From Lasiosphaeria ovina (Eukaryota; Ascomycota; Sordariomycetes; Sordariales; Lasiosphaeriaceae), in the NCBI GenBank assembly GCA_033439765.1, contig JAULSN010000014.1, forward strand, positions 310,001 to 374,000: a stretch of 64,000 nucleotides of DNA, given 5' to 3'. Position 1 is the stretch's first letter, and each line of letters starts with the position of its first letter. Both the position numbers and the translations under genes were made by a program. Shown piece by piece: positions 41,916-50,582 of the stretch. Under the pieces are notes generated by a model. The model was not told the DNA's origin. It ran no database searches and saw nothing but the letters and a program-made list of their open reading frames with translations.

Positions 41916-41918
41916 TCA
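41913..41918 (-). promoter_or_regulatory. Gag/pol junction: TGA-CTA stop-readthrough context
   Basis: Gag ends RLRHQRLD with TGA at 41918-41916, followed by CTA-GGC; the same frame then stays open through protease and integrase. UGA followed by CUA is a documented leaky stop context, so gag-pol is probably made by readthrough, not by frameshifting. Confidence 0.6.
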
Positions 41919-43127
41919 ATCTAACCTTTGGTGCCGTAGCCTCTCAACCTCTTTTTGAAGGTCTGGATCTTGTAGAGCTTCTTTGGCCCTGGTCCGAACA
42001 TACTCTCTCTCCTGAAAGCCCTCAGGGGCCAATTCAGGGAAAGCGTAGAAGCATCGTGCAAGGTAGTGGAACTGGCCACAACAGGGGCATACAGTAGCAG
42101 TAGTCACCGCACCCGGGGCCTTCTTTGGCCTTTTCCTGGGTCCTTCTTCGGTACTGCCGCCACGCTGTCTTTTCCTTTGGCCTTTCTTTGGTTCCTCCCC
42201 GTCCATATCGGGTACGACTTCGCTACCAGGAGCGTCCTCCTGGTAGGCCTCTTTACCACCTTTTGTGGCGGCAAAGGAGGGGCCAAACGAGCCTTTAGCT
42301 ACGCGGTTGCCAACCGGTATCCGGGCCTTCGTCTGTGTCCTCACCTCCTCCCGAAAGTCGCGGGCAACCTCCCGATAGGTAAGGGTACCTTGCTTGATAC
42401 TGGACTTTTGAGCTACCTTATAGGCCGTGACCCAGCCGTTGAATATTGGTTTTACTGCGTTGGTAAAGTCGTCGAACCAGAACTGGGTTTTCTGTATGTC
42501 TGGGATCCCTTTAACTAGCGCTGTAGATATGGCTTTTTCCCATCGTTTAGACCACTGGATTAGGGTCTCTTCTTTAGGTGGATTTTTGAATGGTTGGACC
42601 GCCGCCCTATAGTCGGTACGGGCATTGTTGACGGCCTCGTCGTGATCGATGCCAGCCTGTATAGTCAGGGCCTTATACCAGCGGGTAATCGACTCTTCTG
42701 ACTTGTACGCTGTCTGCTGGAAGTGTAGGTTGATAGTCTTTAGGATCCACTGCTTCAGCCTTTTAATCTCATCGACTTGTTGAGTGTAGTCCTTGAGGTT
42801 GGCTTGGTGTATATTCCACTCCATTTGGTAGGTGCGAAGGCCATCAGCCGTAAGGTCAGCGATCGTAATGAGTGGTCCAGAGGGTCCTGCAGGTTCTTCC
42901 TCGGCCATAGATTCGATACTGCCTCGGGCAGTAACAGTTGACTGGCTGGGAGTTCTGTGTTTGTGTCGTGCAGGGTCGGGAGCAGTAGGCTTGCTAAGGA
43001 AAGGAATCTGGCCTTGAATCTGGGTCCAGATATCCCCGGCGATAGCCTGGGACTTGAATTGTTCGTTCCAAGACTCCCAGTCCCTAGTGCTGGTAAGGTA
43101 GGCGGTCTGATCGTTGTTGGTAGTCAT
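41916..43127 (-). CDS. gag: Copia gag polyprotein
   Basis: 403 residues, uninterrupted, starting at ATG 43127. Residues ~110-260 correspond to the capsid-like helical region (WNIHQANLKDYTQQVDEIKRL, WQKAISTALVKGIPDIQ-like). Near residue 350 is a basic stretch (KKGQRKRQRGG, RKRPKKAPG) followed by a zinc knuckle CPCCGQFHYLARC (CX2CX3HX4C). It forms the particle in which reverse transcription occurs. It ends in TGA at the gag/pol junction. Confidence 0.85.
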   Translation of the reverse strand: MTTNNDQTAYLTSTRDWESWNEQFKSQAIAGDIWTQIQGQIPFLSKPTAPDPARHKHRTPSQSTVTARGSIESMAEEEPAGPSGPLITIADLTADGLRTYQMEWNIHQANLKDYTQQVDEIKRLKQWILKTINLHFQQTAYKSEESITRWYKALTIQAGIDHDEAVNNARTDYRAAVQPFKNPPKEETLIQWSKRWEKAISTALVKGIPDIQKTQFWFDDFTNAVKPIFNGWVTAYKVAQKSSIKQGTLTYREVARDFREEVRTQTKARIPVGNRVAKGSFGPSFAATKGGKEAYQEDAPGSEVVPDMDGEEPKKGQRKRQRGGSTEEGPRKRPKKAPGAVTTATVCPCCGQFHYLARCFYAFPELAPEGFQEREYVRTRAKEALQDPDLQKEVERLRHQRLD

Positions 43128-43152
43128 TTTTGCTGTTTTTTGACGTAGTTGA

Positions 43153-43186
43153 TAAGTCGGTAGGTTGGGCGTATGAGACTCTTAAT
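43153..43186 (-). other. Primer-binding site: complementary to the 5' half of tRNA-Lys(CUU)
   Basis: The base next to the 5' LTR begins, on the minus strand, ATTAAGAGTCTCATAC. Its complement (plus strand ATGAGACTCTTAAT, with AGTCGGTAG further left) matches the anticodon arm and D arm of eukaryotic tRNA-Lys(CUU), ending at about nucleotide 39. Drosophila copia is known to use a tRNA fragment ending at the same place, from initiator tRNA-Met. Confidence 0.65.
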
Positions 43187-43418
43187 TGTCAGATTTAAAA
43201 TGTATCTCCATTGTCCTCTCTTCTATCTAAGTACGCTGGGTAGTCCAGTCTTTATAGAGCTACGCAGTAGGAAACTGACCTTGGCCGCAACTTAGGCCGC
43301 GTCTTACTCCTTGTTTGAGACCTTCTTCCTAAACGCACTAGCCGAGCTATCTGGCCCAGCCTGCTTCAACCTGTTTGACTGTAGTTTGGGGCCTGTAACT
43401 GCCCCTTTCTATCTGACA
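43187..43418 (-). repeat. 5' LTR of the copia element
   Basis: 232 bp; as for the copy at 38199-38430. AGTTC follows at 43419-43423. Confidence 0.95.
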
Positions 43419-43502
43419 AGTTCACCTCAATCAACTGATCCATTACCATTGGTAGATGACAATTGATAACTAACCATTTCTTTCTTATATAGCGACTGGG
43501 AT

Positions 43503-43925
43503 ATGGCCACGTACCGACAGGACATTATAGGCGACAAGACGGTGGCGCCTTATATTGTGCGGAGTCGTGACTGGTGTAAGGAGCAGGCACAAGGGCTCGT
43601 GCCTGAAGAACATGGCCAGTTCGATGTTGTTGGCGATATGTGGATGGATCAGAAGCTCCGACACGGCATTGCTCGTTTATTTGCCCAGGGCCCCCGCGGA
43701 AAGCAGGAGCTGCCGTTCAAGGATGTCGATGTCCCTAGCCTTGTTCAGAAGCTCCCTGCCGCCAGGGACTGCGAGTATCTCGAGGATGAAGGCGGCGAGC
43801 TGGTGAGCTTCTGTATAGAGTCAGTCGGCCGGGTTCATGAGCTGTGGAATGAAGGGAGGAAGAAGAAGAAGGCAGCTGGCGAAGAAGTGCCGTTGTTTTT
43901 GCGCTTCGTGACGCCGTCCCGGTAG
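43503..43925 (+). CDS. Unrecognised 140-aa protein beside the copia insertion
   Basis: Clean frame starting MATYRQDIIGDKTVAPYI, with charged helices and ending PLFLRFVTPSR. The sequence before it ends ATAACTAACCATTTC...TATATAG, a good branch point and acceptor, and on the other side of the copia element is GTAAGTTC, a good donor; an intron interrupted by the element is therefore possible, placing the start in a second exon. The 3' end overlaps the end of the minus-strand DUF6589 copy. No family recognised. Confidence 0.45.
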   Translation: MATYRQDIIGDKTVAPYIVRSRDWCKEQAQGLVPEEHGQFDVVGDMWMDQKLRHGIARLFAQGPRGKQELPFKDVDVPSLVQKLPAARDCEYLEDEGGELVSFCIESVGRVHELWNEGRKKKKAAGEEVPLFLRFVTPSR

Positions 43926-44645
43926 AGCTTACAAGCATAGGAGATAATGTCAGTCTTCGCGTCGCCTCCGGTACGCGTGCCCTTCTGCTTGCTTGCTATA
44001 GAACTGGCTCTCCACTGACTTGCGAATAGTTGCAAGGTACGCGCCGCTGAGAACAAGGCGTGAGAAGGTAGCATGAATATCATGCGTGGAATTCTTGTTG
44101 AATTTGATGTCCAAAGCGTAAGAAGCATTCATGTGCTCCAACAAAAGGTCGATGGCTTGCTTTATAACCGCTTCCAGCAGTCACACAGCGAATAAGACCT
44201 CCTTTGAGAATAGTTGCAGCGAGCCCGCTTTGTTTGGCCATATCTGGGTGTAAAAGCCAGGCAAAATAAAGCATCTCAGGCCCGTAGCTCGAAGCCTTGC
44301 CTCCCCAAAAGAGTAGTACAGGGAGGATGGGAATAATATCCTAAAGTAAGCCGTAATCGCCGTTGCGGACAGCTTCGTGCAGAATGAGCAGTATTTCTAC
44401 TGCCTGCATGAGGCGGCAGTGGCTCCTGAATTCTATATCGATAGATTCAGGGGTCTCGAGGTCATCGCAGCGACCACTCCAGCCTTGCGGTGAGAAAATG
44501 GTGTTCCAGATACGATGGAAAGCGACCTCAAGATGCTGTAGATCGACTGCCTTTATTGCCGGCTTCTACGGCGTCAACAGTCAATTCGCCTTGAACATTA
44601 TTACCGCGCTCAACTAGTTCGGCGACGACGAAGGCCAGGATTCTA
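43835..44645 (-). pseudogene. 3' part of a DUF6589-type gene (copy 3)
   Basis: Minus strand, several frames: LAFVVAELVERGNNVQGELTVDAVEAG (44640), MLYFAWLLHPDMAKQSG (44274), ATILKGGLIRCVTAGSGYKA, then ASYALDIKFNKNSTHDIHATFSRL (44140) and YACKLYRDGVTKRK (43960). The same blocks lie in the same order at 57120-57900 in copy 4. The final ~75 codons found in copy 4 are absent. Confidence 0.75.
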
Positions 44646-44730
44646 GTCCAGAGGTTACAATGGCAACCTGTTCTTGGCAGACAACCAGTTCTTTGTCCAT
44701 ACCAGTCAGTCGTGATTAACAAAATTCAAA

Positions 44731-45516
44731 CTATTTCATACAAGTCACACATCGATCACATAGGCAAGGGAAAATAGGGACGAGTTTTGTTTGGCTACCC
44801 TTCCCTCTCGTGCAGGAGGGAGGTGCGTGTATTGTCCTAGGTCTGTCTAGTCTAAGTAGGGGAATGTTGGTACACGAGAAAAAGAAATCTGCCGATACTG
44901 CAATGGTTAGCGAATGGGTGCTTCCATGTCAGGGGGGGGGGTCAAGGGGGTATGTTGGGGTAGGGGCGATGAGGAGTTACTTACGGTGCACACGGATGCG
45001 GTGCCGGCTCTTCTTTGTGGCCATGCTGGCATTAGTCCAGCCGTCCTCCTGGGGAGTAGCGGCAGCAATGGCAGCTTGCCTGCGAGCCTCCCGCTCCCTA
45101 ACCCACTCGGGTCCACCGAGAATATCGAAGCTCTCGGTCAGGGACTGAATGAAGAAGCGATGTTGCCTGTCTTCATGTGCTGTATTACCGTCCATTGCCT
45201 TGTATAGATTGTAGACCTTCTGTCGGGTCTCGAAGGCCGACTTGATGGTCGGCAGGATGTATGAAGGAACCGATTTCCGGAACTGAACAACCAAACGGGA
45301 CCGGGGAGCCCAGTCACGGGTGGTGTGGTCACCGATACGGGGATCCGAAGGCTTCATCTTGGTGGGATTCGTACGGATAATCTCGTCGGAAACCAAAAAG
45401 AGCCAGTCCTCGAAGGTCTTGGTGTCCTTCCGGTACTGGGCAACATCGCGCGCAACAGACTCGGAAGGCTTGTTGGGGTCGGCGGCATTGGTGGCGTTGG
45501 CGTTGGTGGAAGCCAT
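44731..45516 (-). CDS. DUF6604-like protein, possibly two exons
   Basis: Starts at ATG 45516 (MASTNANATNAADPNK). Residues 20-45 (SVARDVAQYRKDTKTFEDWL) and 115-165 (VYNLYKAMDGN, DRQHRFFIQSLTESFDIL) resemble the pattern of fungal DUF6604 N-terminal domains (YK..TK.F..WL and RHRHFI..L...L.IL); this is a weak family call. Without splicing the frame ends at 44977; a good intron at 44984-44898 (GTAAGT donor, GCTAACC branch, TTGCAG acceptor) would extend it to a TAG at 44731 (232 residues). A TATTTAAATA palindrome at 45656-45665 can serve as TATA box. The gene sits inside the insertion that splits DUF6589 copy 3. Confidence 0.55.
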
Positions 45517-45724
45517 GTTGGCTTTAGTGTTGAGTGTAGCTTGAGTGTAGCTTAGGGAAATGGCAATAACTTTTGGTAAAAGCCCTGGCAAGTGTGTTAC
45601 CGAAAAGACTTCCTGGCGCGCCGGTGGAAGATGAAAAAGACCGGTAGGAGACTCTATTTAAATAGTCCTGGCGCCTCGGGAGTCCTGGGCGGAACGTATC
45701 GACTGAATAATTACAACGACAGCC

Positions 45725-46030
45725 ATGCCGAATAGTCGTGCTGTTTCTGAACGAGAATCCGATGTTTTGTATGGCTTGTATGAGAACATGGCCCCTATAT
45801 TTTGTTTAGCTGTGCTAATTCATATAGCTGTGCTGATTCATATAGCTGTTCTCCTAGCAGCTCCACGATTCCCACTGGAAAAAATAGCCAGTAAATCTGC
45901 CTGTATGACGGGTGGAGACTGGGACGTAGACATAGTCACTAATTCCCTGTGTGACGCCTTGATTCTGGAAGTGTTCCGGGAACTGGAGCCGGCTATAGGC
46001 ATATTGTTGACGGTGGAAGGAGCCGGGTGA
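45725..46030 (+). CDS. Doubtful small protein with a hydrophobic repeat
   Basis: A 101-codon frame starting MPNSRAVSERESDVLYGLYE, with a hydrophobic stretch IAVLIHIAVLLAA that could span a membrane, made by a short duplication (ATTCATATAGCTGTGCT). It is divergent from the gene at 45516 and shares the TATTTAAATA palindrome. No homology recognised; low confidence. Confidence 0.25.
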   Translation: MPNSRAVSERESDVLYGLYENMAPIFCLAVLIHIAVLIHIAVLLAAPRFPLEKIASKSACMTGGDWDVDIVTNSLCDALILEVFRELEPAIGILLTVEGAG

Positions 46031-46104
46031 AGCCTTCCTGGACGCGAGCGGGTAGGGAATTGTGTTGGTGAGCCGGGTGCTGTCTTGTTTACTACGTTCA
46101 AGTT

Positions 46105-46259
46105 CGGAAATCCCTGAACAGTGGGGTTGCTATGGGCCACAGCCTTATTGTTCCAAAGACCTTTGGGGGTGGAATATTTAGCGGAAATCCCTGAACAGTG
46201 GGTTGCTATGGGCCACAGCCTTGTTGTTCCAAAGACCTTTGGGGGTGGAATATTTAGCG
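46105..46259. repeat. 78-bp tandem duplication
   Basis: GGAAATCCCTGAACAGTGGG...GGTGGAATATTTAGCG occurs at 46106-46183 and 46183-46259 with two differences. Confidence 0.85.
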
Positions 46260-46545
46260 CAAATCGGTGGGAAAGAGAGCCGCCGCACCAGATGCGTAGG
46301 TGAAATTTTAGGTAGTGAGTAATGGTACAGATTATATGCCAGATGGGCCGCACTTGAATGCAAGAGAATATTTCCGTATATACCAAGTTGAGTCCAACTA
46401 TTAGGGACTTGACGAGGCCAGAGGGTGTCTGTCAGACACGGTCCCTATGTATCAAAACCACATGGCCCTATTTCTGTTTGGACTCAAACATGTTTTACCG
46501 CCCGTGTCAGGGCCGTGTCCACGATTTAATTTCATGTGTAGCGTG

Positions 46546-47974
46546 GTAGCGGAAAAGCCGTGCATGAGAAGAGGCATTACCTGGTGATACTTGATGTCCT
46601 TCTTATTGATGTTTTTTTCCCCTTTGGAAAAACTGAACATCGGCCGAAATCGTTGCCGGCGATGTAGTCTTGTTGCCAGTGTCCCAAAACATGCGGAAAA
46701 GCATCTCAATATAGTTCAATTCTATATGAAAGAATGCAGGCACCGGGAGCATCCATTTCTTCTGCTCCCAGACCTCACTGGCCTCTAGCTGTGAGTTGAT
46801 GATGCGGCGGATGAAGGAGGTGGTTTTCTGGTCGCCATATACGAAGAGAAGTCGCTCATTATATTCCTTGAACTCGAGGCGATGCTGCCGCCGGCAAGCT
46901 CGCGAATTCGGTTCTTGAAGTTGAAGTTGTCATAAACAACTACACCATTGGGATCGTGAGCTACTTTCTTGATGCCTGCTTCTGCTGCCTTTGCCATGTC
47001 GTTTAGCATCCTATTGAGAGTCCAGCATGAAGAGACAATGCCGAGATGGTTGAGGGTCTCGATCACACGGCGCGCGGTGCCGTTCGCAACAAGGTAAAGA
47101 CCAAGCAGGTCTCGTAAATAACTCGCGTTAGTACGTGCAACGCCGCCAAGCACAACAGAGGTCATGAGGTAGATTTGGCTCTGGAAATTATCGTCGGCAC
47201 CTATGTCGATAACCTCTTTGGCTGCGGTCCATTGACTCTGGAGCAACTGCGAGAAGAGCTTCACGGTGCTAGGCGCCCTTAGTCTTCAACTGCGGCCAAG
47301 CATTACGAAGATGCTCGCTAATGAAATTGGTGTTGCAAAGGTCGGCGACCAAGGTCGGGTTGACGATTTGCTGATCGAGAGAGGCTTGAATGTGCTGAAC
47401 GAGGGAACGTTCTGGAGGGACTTCAGTTCCCTACGGATCTTATTGACATCATGAGTCGTGTCGTCGTTGTCGGTACCAGCTTCACGAATAAGAAGGTCTC
47501 TTTGCGCGAGGGCTTCGAGCGCTCCTGGCTGCAACAAAACGCGCCGTAGGTGACGGGCGCGGCGGGCGTTGGTCACCCAGGCGGCCATAAAAGCCTCGAA
47601 AGTGGACCTGTTGTCGCCTTCGTCTTCCTGACGTCGATTCCGAGCATATAAGCGCCTCTAGAGCTTGATTGTCTCGGTCACAATGTCCCCGTTGTCATCC
47701 TCTTGTTGGTCTTCCTCTTCTTGAGCTTCCCGCTGGGGACTCGAGGGAGGAGCCTGCGAAATGCCGGAAGACTGCGCATGGCCTCGCCAGTTGCCCTGAA
47801 TATTCATTCCTTCGCGTACGAGAGAGAGGCGTAGGGCTTGTAGGAGGGTCTGAGAGGCCTGACGAAGAAGCTCGAATCGGGAGCGAGGAAATTCGCGATG
47901 GTCCAGCGCGCCTATGCGCCAGGGAGGCAGAGGCGGTGGAAGCTGCGGGACTTTTTCGCTGTCGGAATCGTCCA
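46546..47974 (-). pseudogene. 5' part of a DUF6589-type gene (copy 3)
   Basis: Begins at ATG 47974 (MDDSDSEKVPQLPPPLPPW), disordered start, GDIVTETIKL then a TAG at 47658, continuing WVTNARRARHLRRVLLQPGALEAL (47570). After a frameshift it reads LRDLLGLYLVANGTARRVIETLNHLGIVSS (47110) and KVAHDPNGVVVYDNFNFKNRIREL (46960), the DUF6589 core, then FHIELNYIEMLFRMFWDTGNK (46720) and KKDIKYHQVMPLLMHG (46600). It is cut at 46545 by the insertion. Confidence 0.75.
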
Positions 47975-48047
47975 TTTTCTATTGACGAGATTAGTACCAC
48001 TCGAAAGCGCGCTTTCCGGCGATTAGAATGATGCATACGAGGTTATT

Positions 48048-48178
48048 TTGCGCCTTGTTTTGGCCATGTTGTTCGTGTTCGCGCCTCGTTTTGGCCATGT
48101 TGTTCGTGTTCGCGCCTTGTTTTGGCCATGTTGTTCGTGTTCGCGCCTTGTTTTGGCCATATTGTTCGTGTTCGCGCA
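48048..48178. repeat. 31-bp minisatellite upstream of DUF6589 copy 3
   Basis: TTGTTTTGGCCATGTTGTTCGTGTTCGCGCC repeats about four times (described by its ends TTGTTTTGG and TTCGCGCC). A single copy of the core GCGAACAACATGGCCAAAAC lies upstream of copy 4 at 54876, so the motif was amplified here. Confidence 0.85.
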
Positions 48179-48189
48179 ATTGCTCGATT

Positions 48190-48624
48190 GAATGCGTAGA
48201 CCGAAGAGCCAAAAACCTGACCTCCAGTGTTGGCCCTGATCCGCGTGTTCGAAAACAAAAACTCCTATTGGTTGAAAAAATTTAAAAAGCGGGTCTAATG
48301 ATCTATTCCTAATTGGGATGCCCACCCTCCAGAATTTGTTTTCTGGAGAACAGCACAGACGCCTCACAACGGCTAAATTCCGCCCTGATGTAGGGATTCG
48401 GCCTAACCTTTCTGGACGGGCTTTCTGAATGTTGATCTTCTTTCCCAAAGCCAGAAAGAATGAAGCTACCGCCGGAATGATGTTAATCCGTGCCGAACCC
48501 CCTCACTTACGCCCGGGGTATCGCGCCGGCGTCAGATTGTGAGGTGAGGGATAGGAAATGCGTGAAGAAGTGGTTGGTAGTACGGGTCTTCTTAGGGAGC
48601 TCAAATACCGGTAGGTATGCCCTG
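48190..48624. other. Noncoding stretch with relatives of a small inverted-repeat element and of the Harbinger end
   Basis: 48222-48300 is an inverted relative of the 139-bp element at 54452-54590. 48340-48490 resembles the right subterminal part of the Harbinger element (30985-31140, inverted: GGAGAACAGCACAGAC and TGTTGATC blocks), indicating the left end of a second Harbinger copy. Confidence 0.55.
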
Positions 48625-48918
48625 TGTTGGAATGACAAGGTCATTCGCAATAGTCACTATAGTAACTGTAGCGTAAGGTAGGGGTGGTGATGTGGTTGTA
48701 TTCTGCTCTGTTCTATGTAAAAGGATCACGAACTACGGGGACAGGATGCGGGCGCATTGGTGGGGGTTGATCACGTGCTTGCGCACGTGTGGCCTGTGCG
48801 CTTGGCGTCACGTGCAGGGCGTATGTGCCCTGCGCATTGGTGGTTCCCCACTTGTTTTCCCTGTCGACCAATCACAGGCCTGCAGCCGCATGAGCCTGAT
48901 TGATCGGTAATTCCTACA
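48625..48918. mobile_element. Solo LTR, 294 bp, perfect 5-bp target duplication
   Basis: Inverted copy of 29295-29587; begins TGTTGGAATGAC and ends AATTCCTACA; flanked by CCCTG at 48620-48624 and 48919-48923. Confidence 0.9.
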
Positions 48919-48945
48919 CCCTGCCCTAATCCTGATCAATAGGAA

Positions 48946-49317
48946 AACAAAGACCTCTTCCAGTTCCGGTATAAGACTCTCCCGTATCTCGAACTAATGG
49001 AGCAAGTCTTCCAAGACGATCGCGGGGCCAACGGAAATACAGCTCTAACGCTTGGCCAACTATTGACAGAGAGTCAAATCCCCATAGACCCTACGCTATT
49101 GGTGACCTCTGACGACGATAAGGAGGAACTCCCTATACCTGCATACGTTCGTAGTGGTCAGAAGCGGTTTTGTCTAGTAAAGAAGGAAGCCCGGGAGGCA
49201 TACTTTATTAATCTGGGATATATTCCTAAGGGCATCGAGGGCGCGCGGAAGATGGAGATGATGTATTTGCCGAGTAGTTACGAGTTGGTAATGCCGGCTA
49301 TAGAGCCGTATCGTTAA
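48946..49317 (+). pseudogene. Second copy of the Harbinger Myb gene, 3' exon only, internally deleted
   Basis: Reads FQFRYKTLPYLELMEQVFQDDRGANGN, matching the second exon of 29728-30705 (FRYKTLPHLYLMEAVFQDDRGATGN), then jumps from SGQKR directly to LVKKEAREAYF, losing about 75 codons. A different C-terminus follows. The Myb exon is missing. Confidence 0.7.
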
Positions 49318-49494
49318 AATTAAGGGCGCTCGGCCTATTATCCATTCTATCAGGCTGGCTTCACCGCGCCGAACAAGATACGCACAGTAATCTACCTACA
49401 TGTCCCGAGCGATCCTCTCACCAAGTATGCTCATCGCGCCGTCGGCACGGCCCGCTAGTTCGCTCCTATCGAATACGTTCTCGCCGGCTTCATC

Positions 49495-49890
49495 CTATTC
49501 ATCGAAGTCCCCATAATCAAGCAGCCAGTTAAGTAGTGCAGCCGTGGTATATATGATCTTGACCTGAATATCAATTGGGAAGGCAGGCTTCTGCGAGTGG
49601 ATTCGAAAGGTTCGCCTCAGCCGCCCGATTACCCTCTCTGCGTCGGCGAGGTAGTACCAGCCATTCGGAATAATAAGGCCACGAGAGAGGGCACTCGTAA
49701 ACACACGGCCGTCATTCGCAGCCCTACCTCTACTCGACAAGCAGCGCCAGCCATCCGTCCTCGGACGCCCGTACCAACGTGCTCTGCGGACGAGTGCCAG
49801 ATCAGATGGCAAGGGAAATTGAAGACTCGCGAGATGACGACTAGAGTACGGAGATGCTGGACTCGGACGACGACTTTGACGCCGAGCCAC
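49495..49890 (-). pseudogene. PIF/Harbinger transposase, C-terminal remnant
   Basis: Minus strand frame contains GLIIPNGWYYLADA, then ERVIGRLRRTFRI...FPIDIQVKIIYTTAALLNWLLDYGD, the end of a DDE_4 Harbinger transposase with the last Glu region; the segment normally between LADA and ERV is deleted. It converges on the Myb fragment, the same arrangement as in the first Harbinger element. Confidence 0.7.
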
Positions 49891-50580
49891 AAAGCTGCTC
49901 AGTGCTGAACCTTCGGCCCAAGGCCCAAGTGTTACGTGATGATATCCTTAATCTATTCACACATGAGCCCTCTTCCACTGCCTTGTTGACGGCCTTGGCT
50001 AGCCAGTCACCATGCCCGCCAATTTGCGACGACCTTGGTATTCTTTTTCCCCGCCCAAAACTCTGGTATAAAGGAACCATGTGGTGTTTTTTATCGTAGG
50101 CCAGTCCTTCACTTCCTTGTGGGCCAAGTCCGCCGGGTCGATCGCTGCCAGGCGAGGGTACTGCTGGGCAACTGGGAGCGAGGAAGCAGCGAGTTCGCAG
50201 CAGGAAGGCAGGAAAAGAAGCTTGTCGGCTTGGCGATAGTTGCAGCAGCGTCGCAGCGCAGGTCGATGGCACTGCAGAAAACCAGGTCAGTCCAGTCGAG
50301 ATTTTCCCCAGGCCAGGAAGCCCGCCCCAGATCTTACCAGGTTTGGCCATGGCCAAATGCTGCCCCGAGCCTAGGAATGCAGGGAAAACTGGGCCCAAAA
50401 AGGGCCCAACTCAAATGACCAGTCGATTTGTGAATTGAGTTGGGTTCGAAAATGGCTTATTTGAGTTGTAGGCAGCGCTCACTCGAGGCCGAGTTCGGTA
50501 GTGAGGACGACGAGGTCGCAATTTAAGAAGATTTCGGAAGAGGGCACGCTCCAGGAGTCTCAGGTACGTGGTGCACGGTC
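49891..50580. other. No clear gene
   Basis: A 185-codon minus-strand frame (50398-49841) lacks recognisable motifs. The region may include the rest of the second Harbinger copy; its right terminal repeat was not found. Confidence 0.4.
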
Positions 50581-50582
50581 TA

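Larger units (their letters stand above)
38199..43418 (-). mobile_element. Complete Ty1/copia retrotransposon
   Basis: Two 232-bp LTRs (38199-38430 and 43187-43418, TG...CA) appear identical by eye. They are flanked by AGTTC at 38194-38198 and 43419-43423, a perfect 5-bp target duplication. Between them, on the minus strand, the order is primer-binding site, gag, protease, integrase, reverse transcriptase, RNase H, polypurine tract, the Ty1/copia order. All coding parts share one frame, broken by one TGA (gag/pol boundary) and three TAG codons. Identical LTRs imply a recent insertion. Confidence 0.95.
44646..46545. mobile_element. ~1.9-kb insertion splitting DUF6589 copy 3, carrying its own gene
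   Basis: Similarity to copy 4 stops at about 46545 (GCACGGCT) and resumes at about 44640 (CTGGCCTTCG), where copy 4 is continuous (57068-57100). The inserted DNA contains the gene at 45516, a TATA-like palindrome, a 78-bp tandem duplication and noncoding sequence. Terminal repeats and target duplication could not be defined, so the mechanism is unknown. Confidence 0.55.

Noticed and set aside
43153..43186. A tRNA-Lys gene
   Set aside because: Only the 5' half matches, with extra bases in the D-loop region, and it lies exactly at the LTR edge, so it is the primer-binding site and not a gene.
38199..43418. Reassignment of UAG to glutamine in this organism
   Set aside because: Putative host genes here do not use in-frame TAG, and several apparently end in TAG (for example at 53726). 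The TAG codons in repeats are better explained by C-to-T mutation.
48043..48258. Minus-strand frame with repeated HEQHGQNKARTR-type units as a repeat protein
   Set aside because: It is a translation of the 31-bp minisatellite upstream of DUF6589 copy 3.
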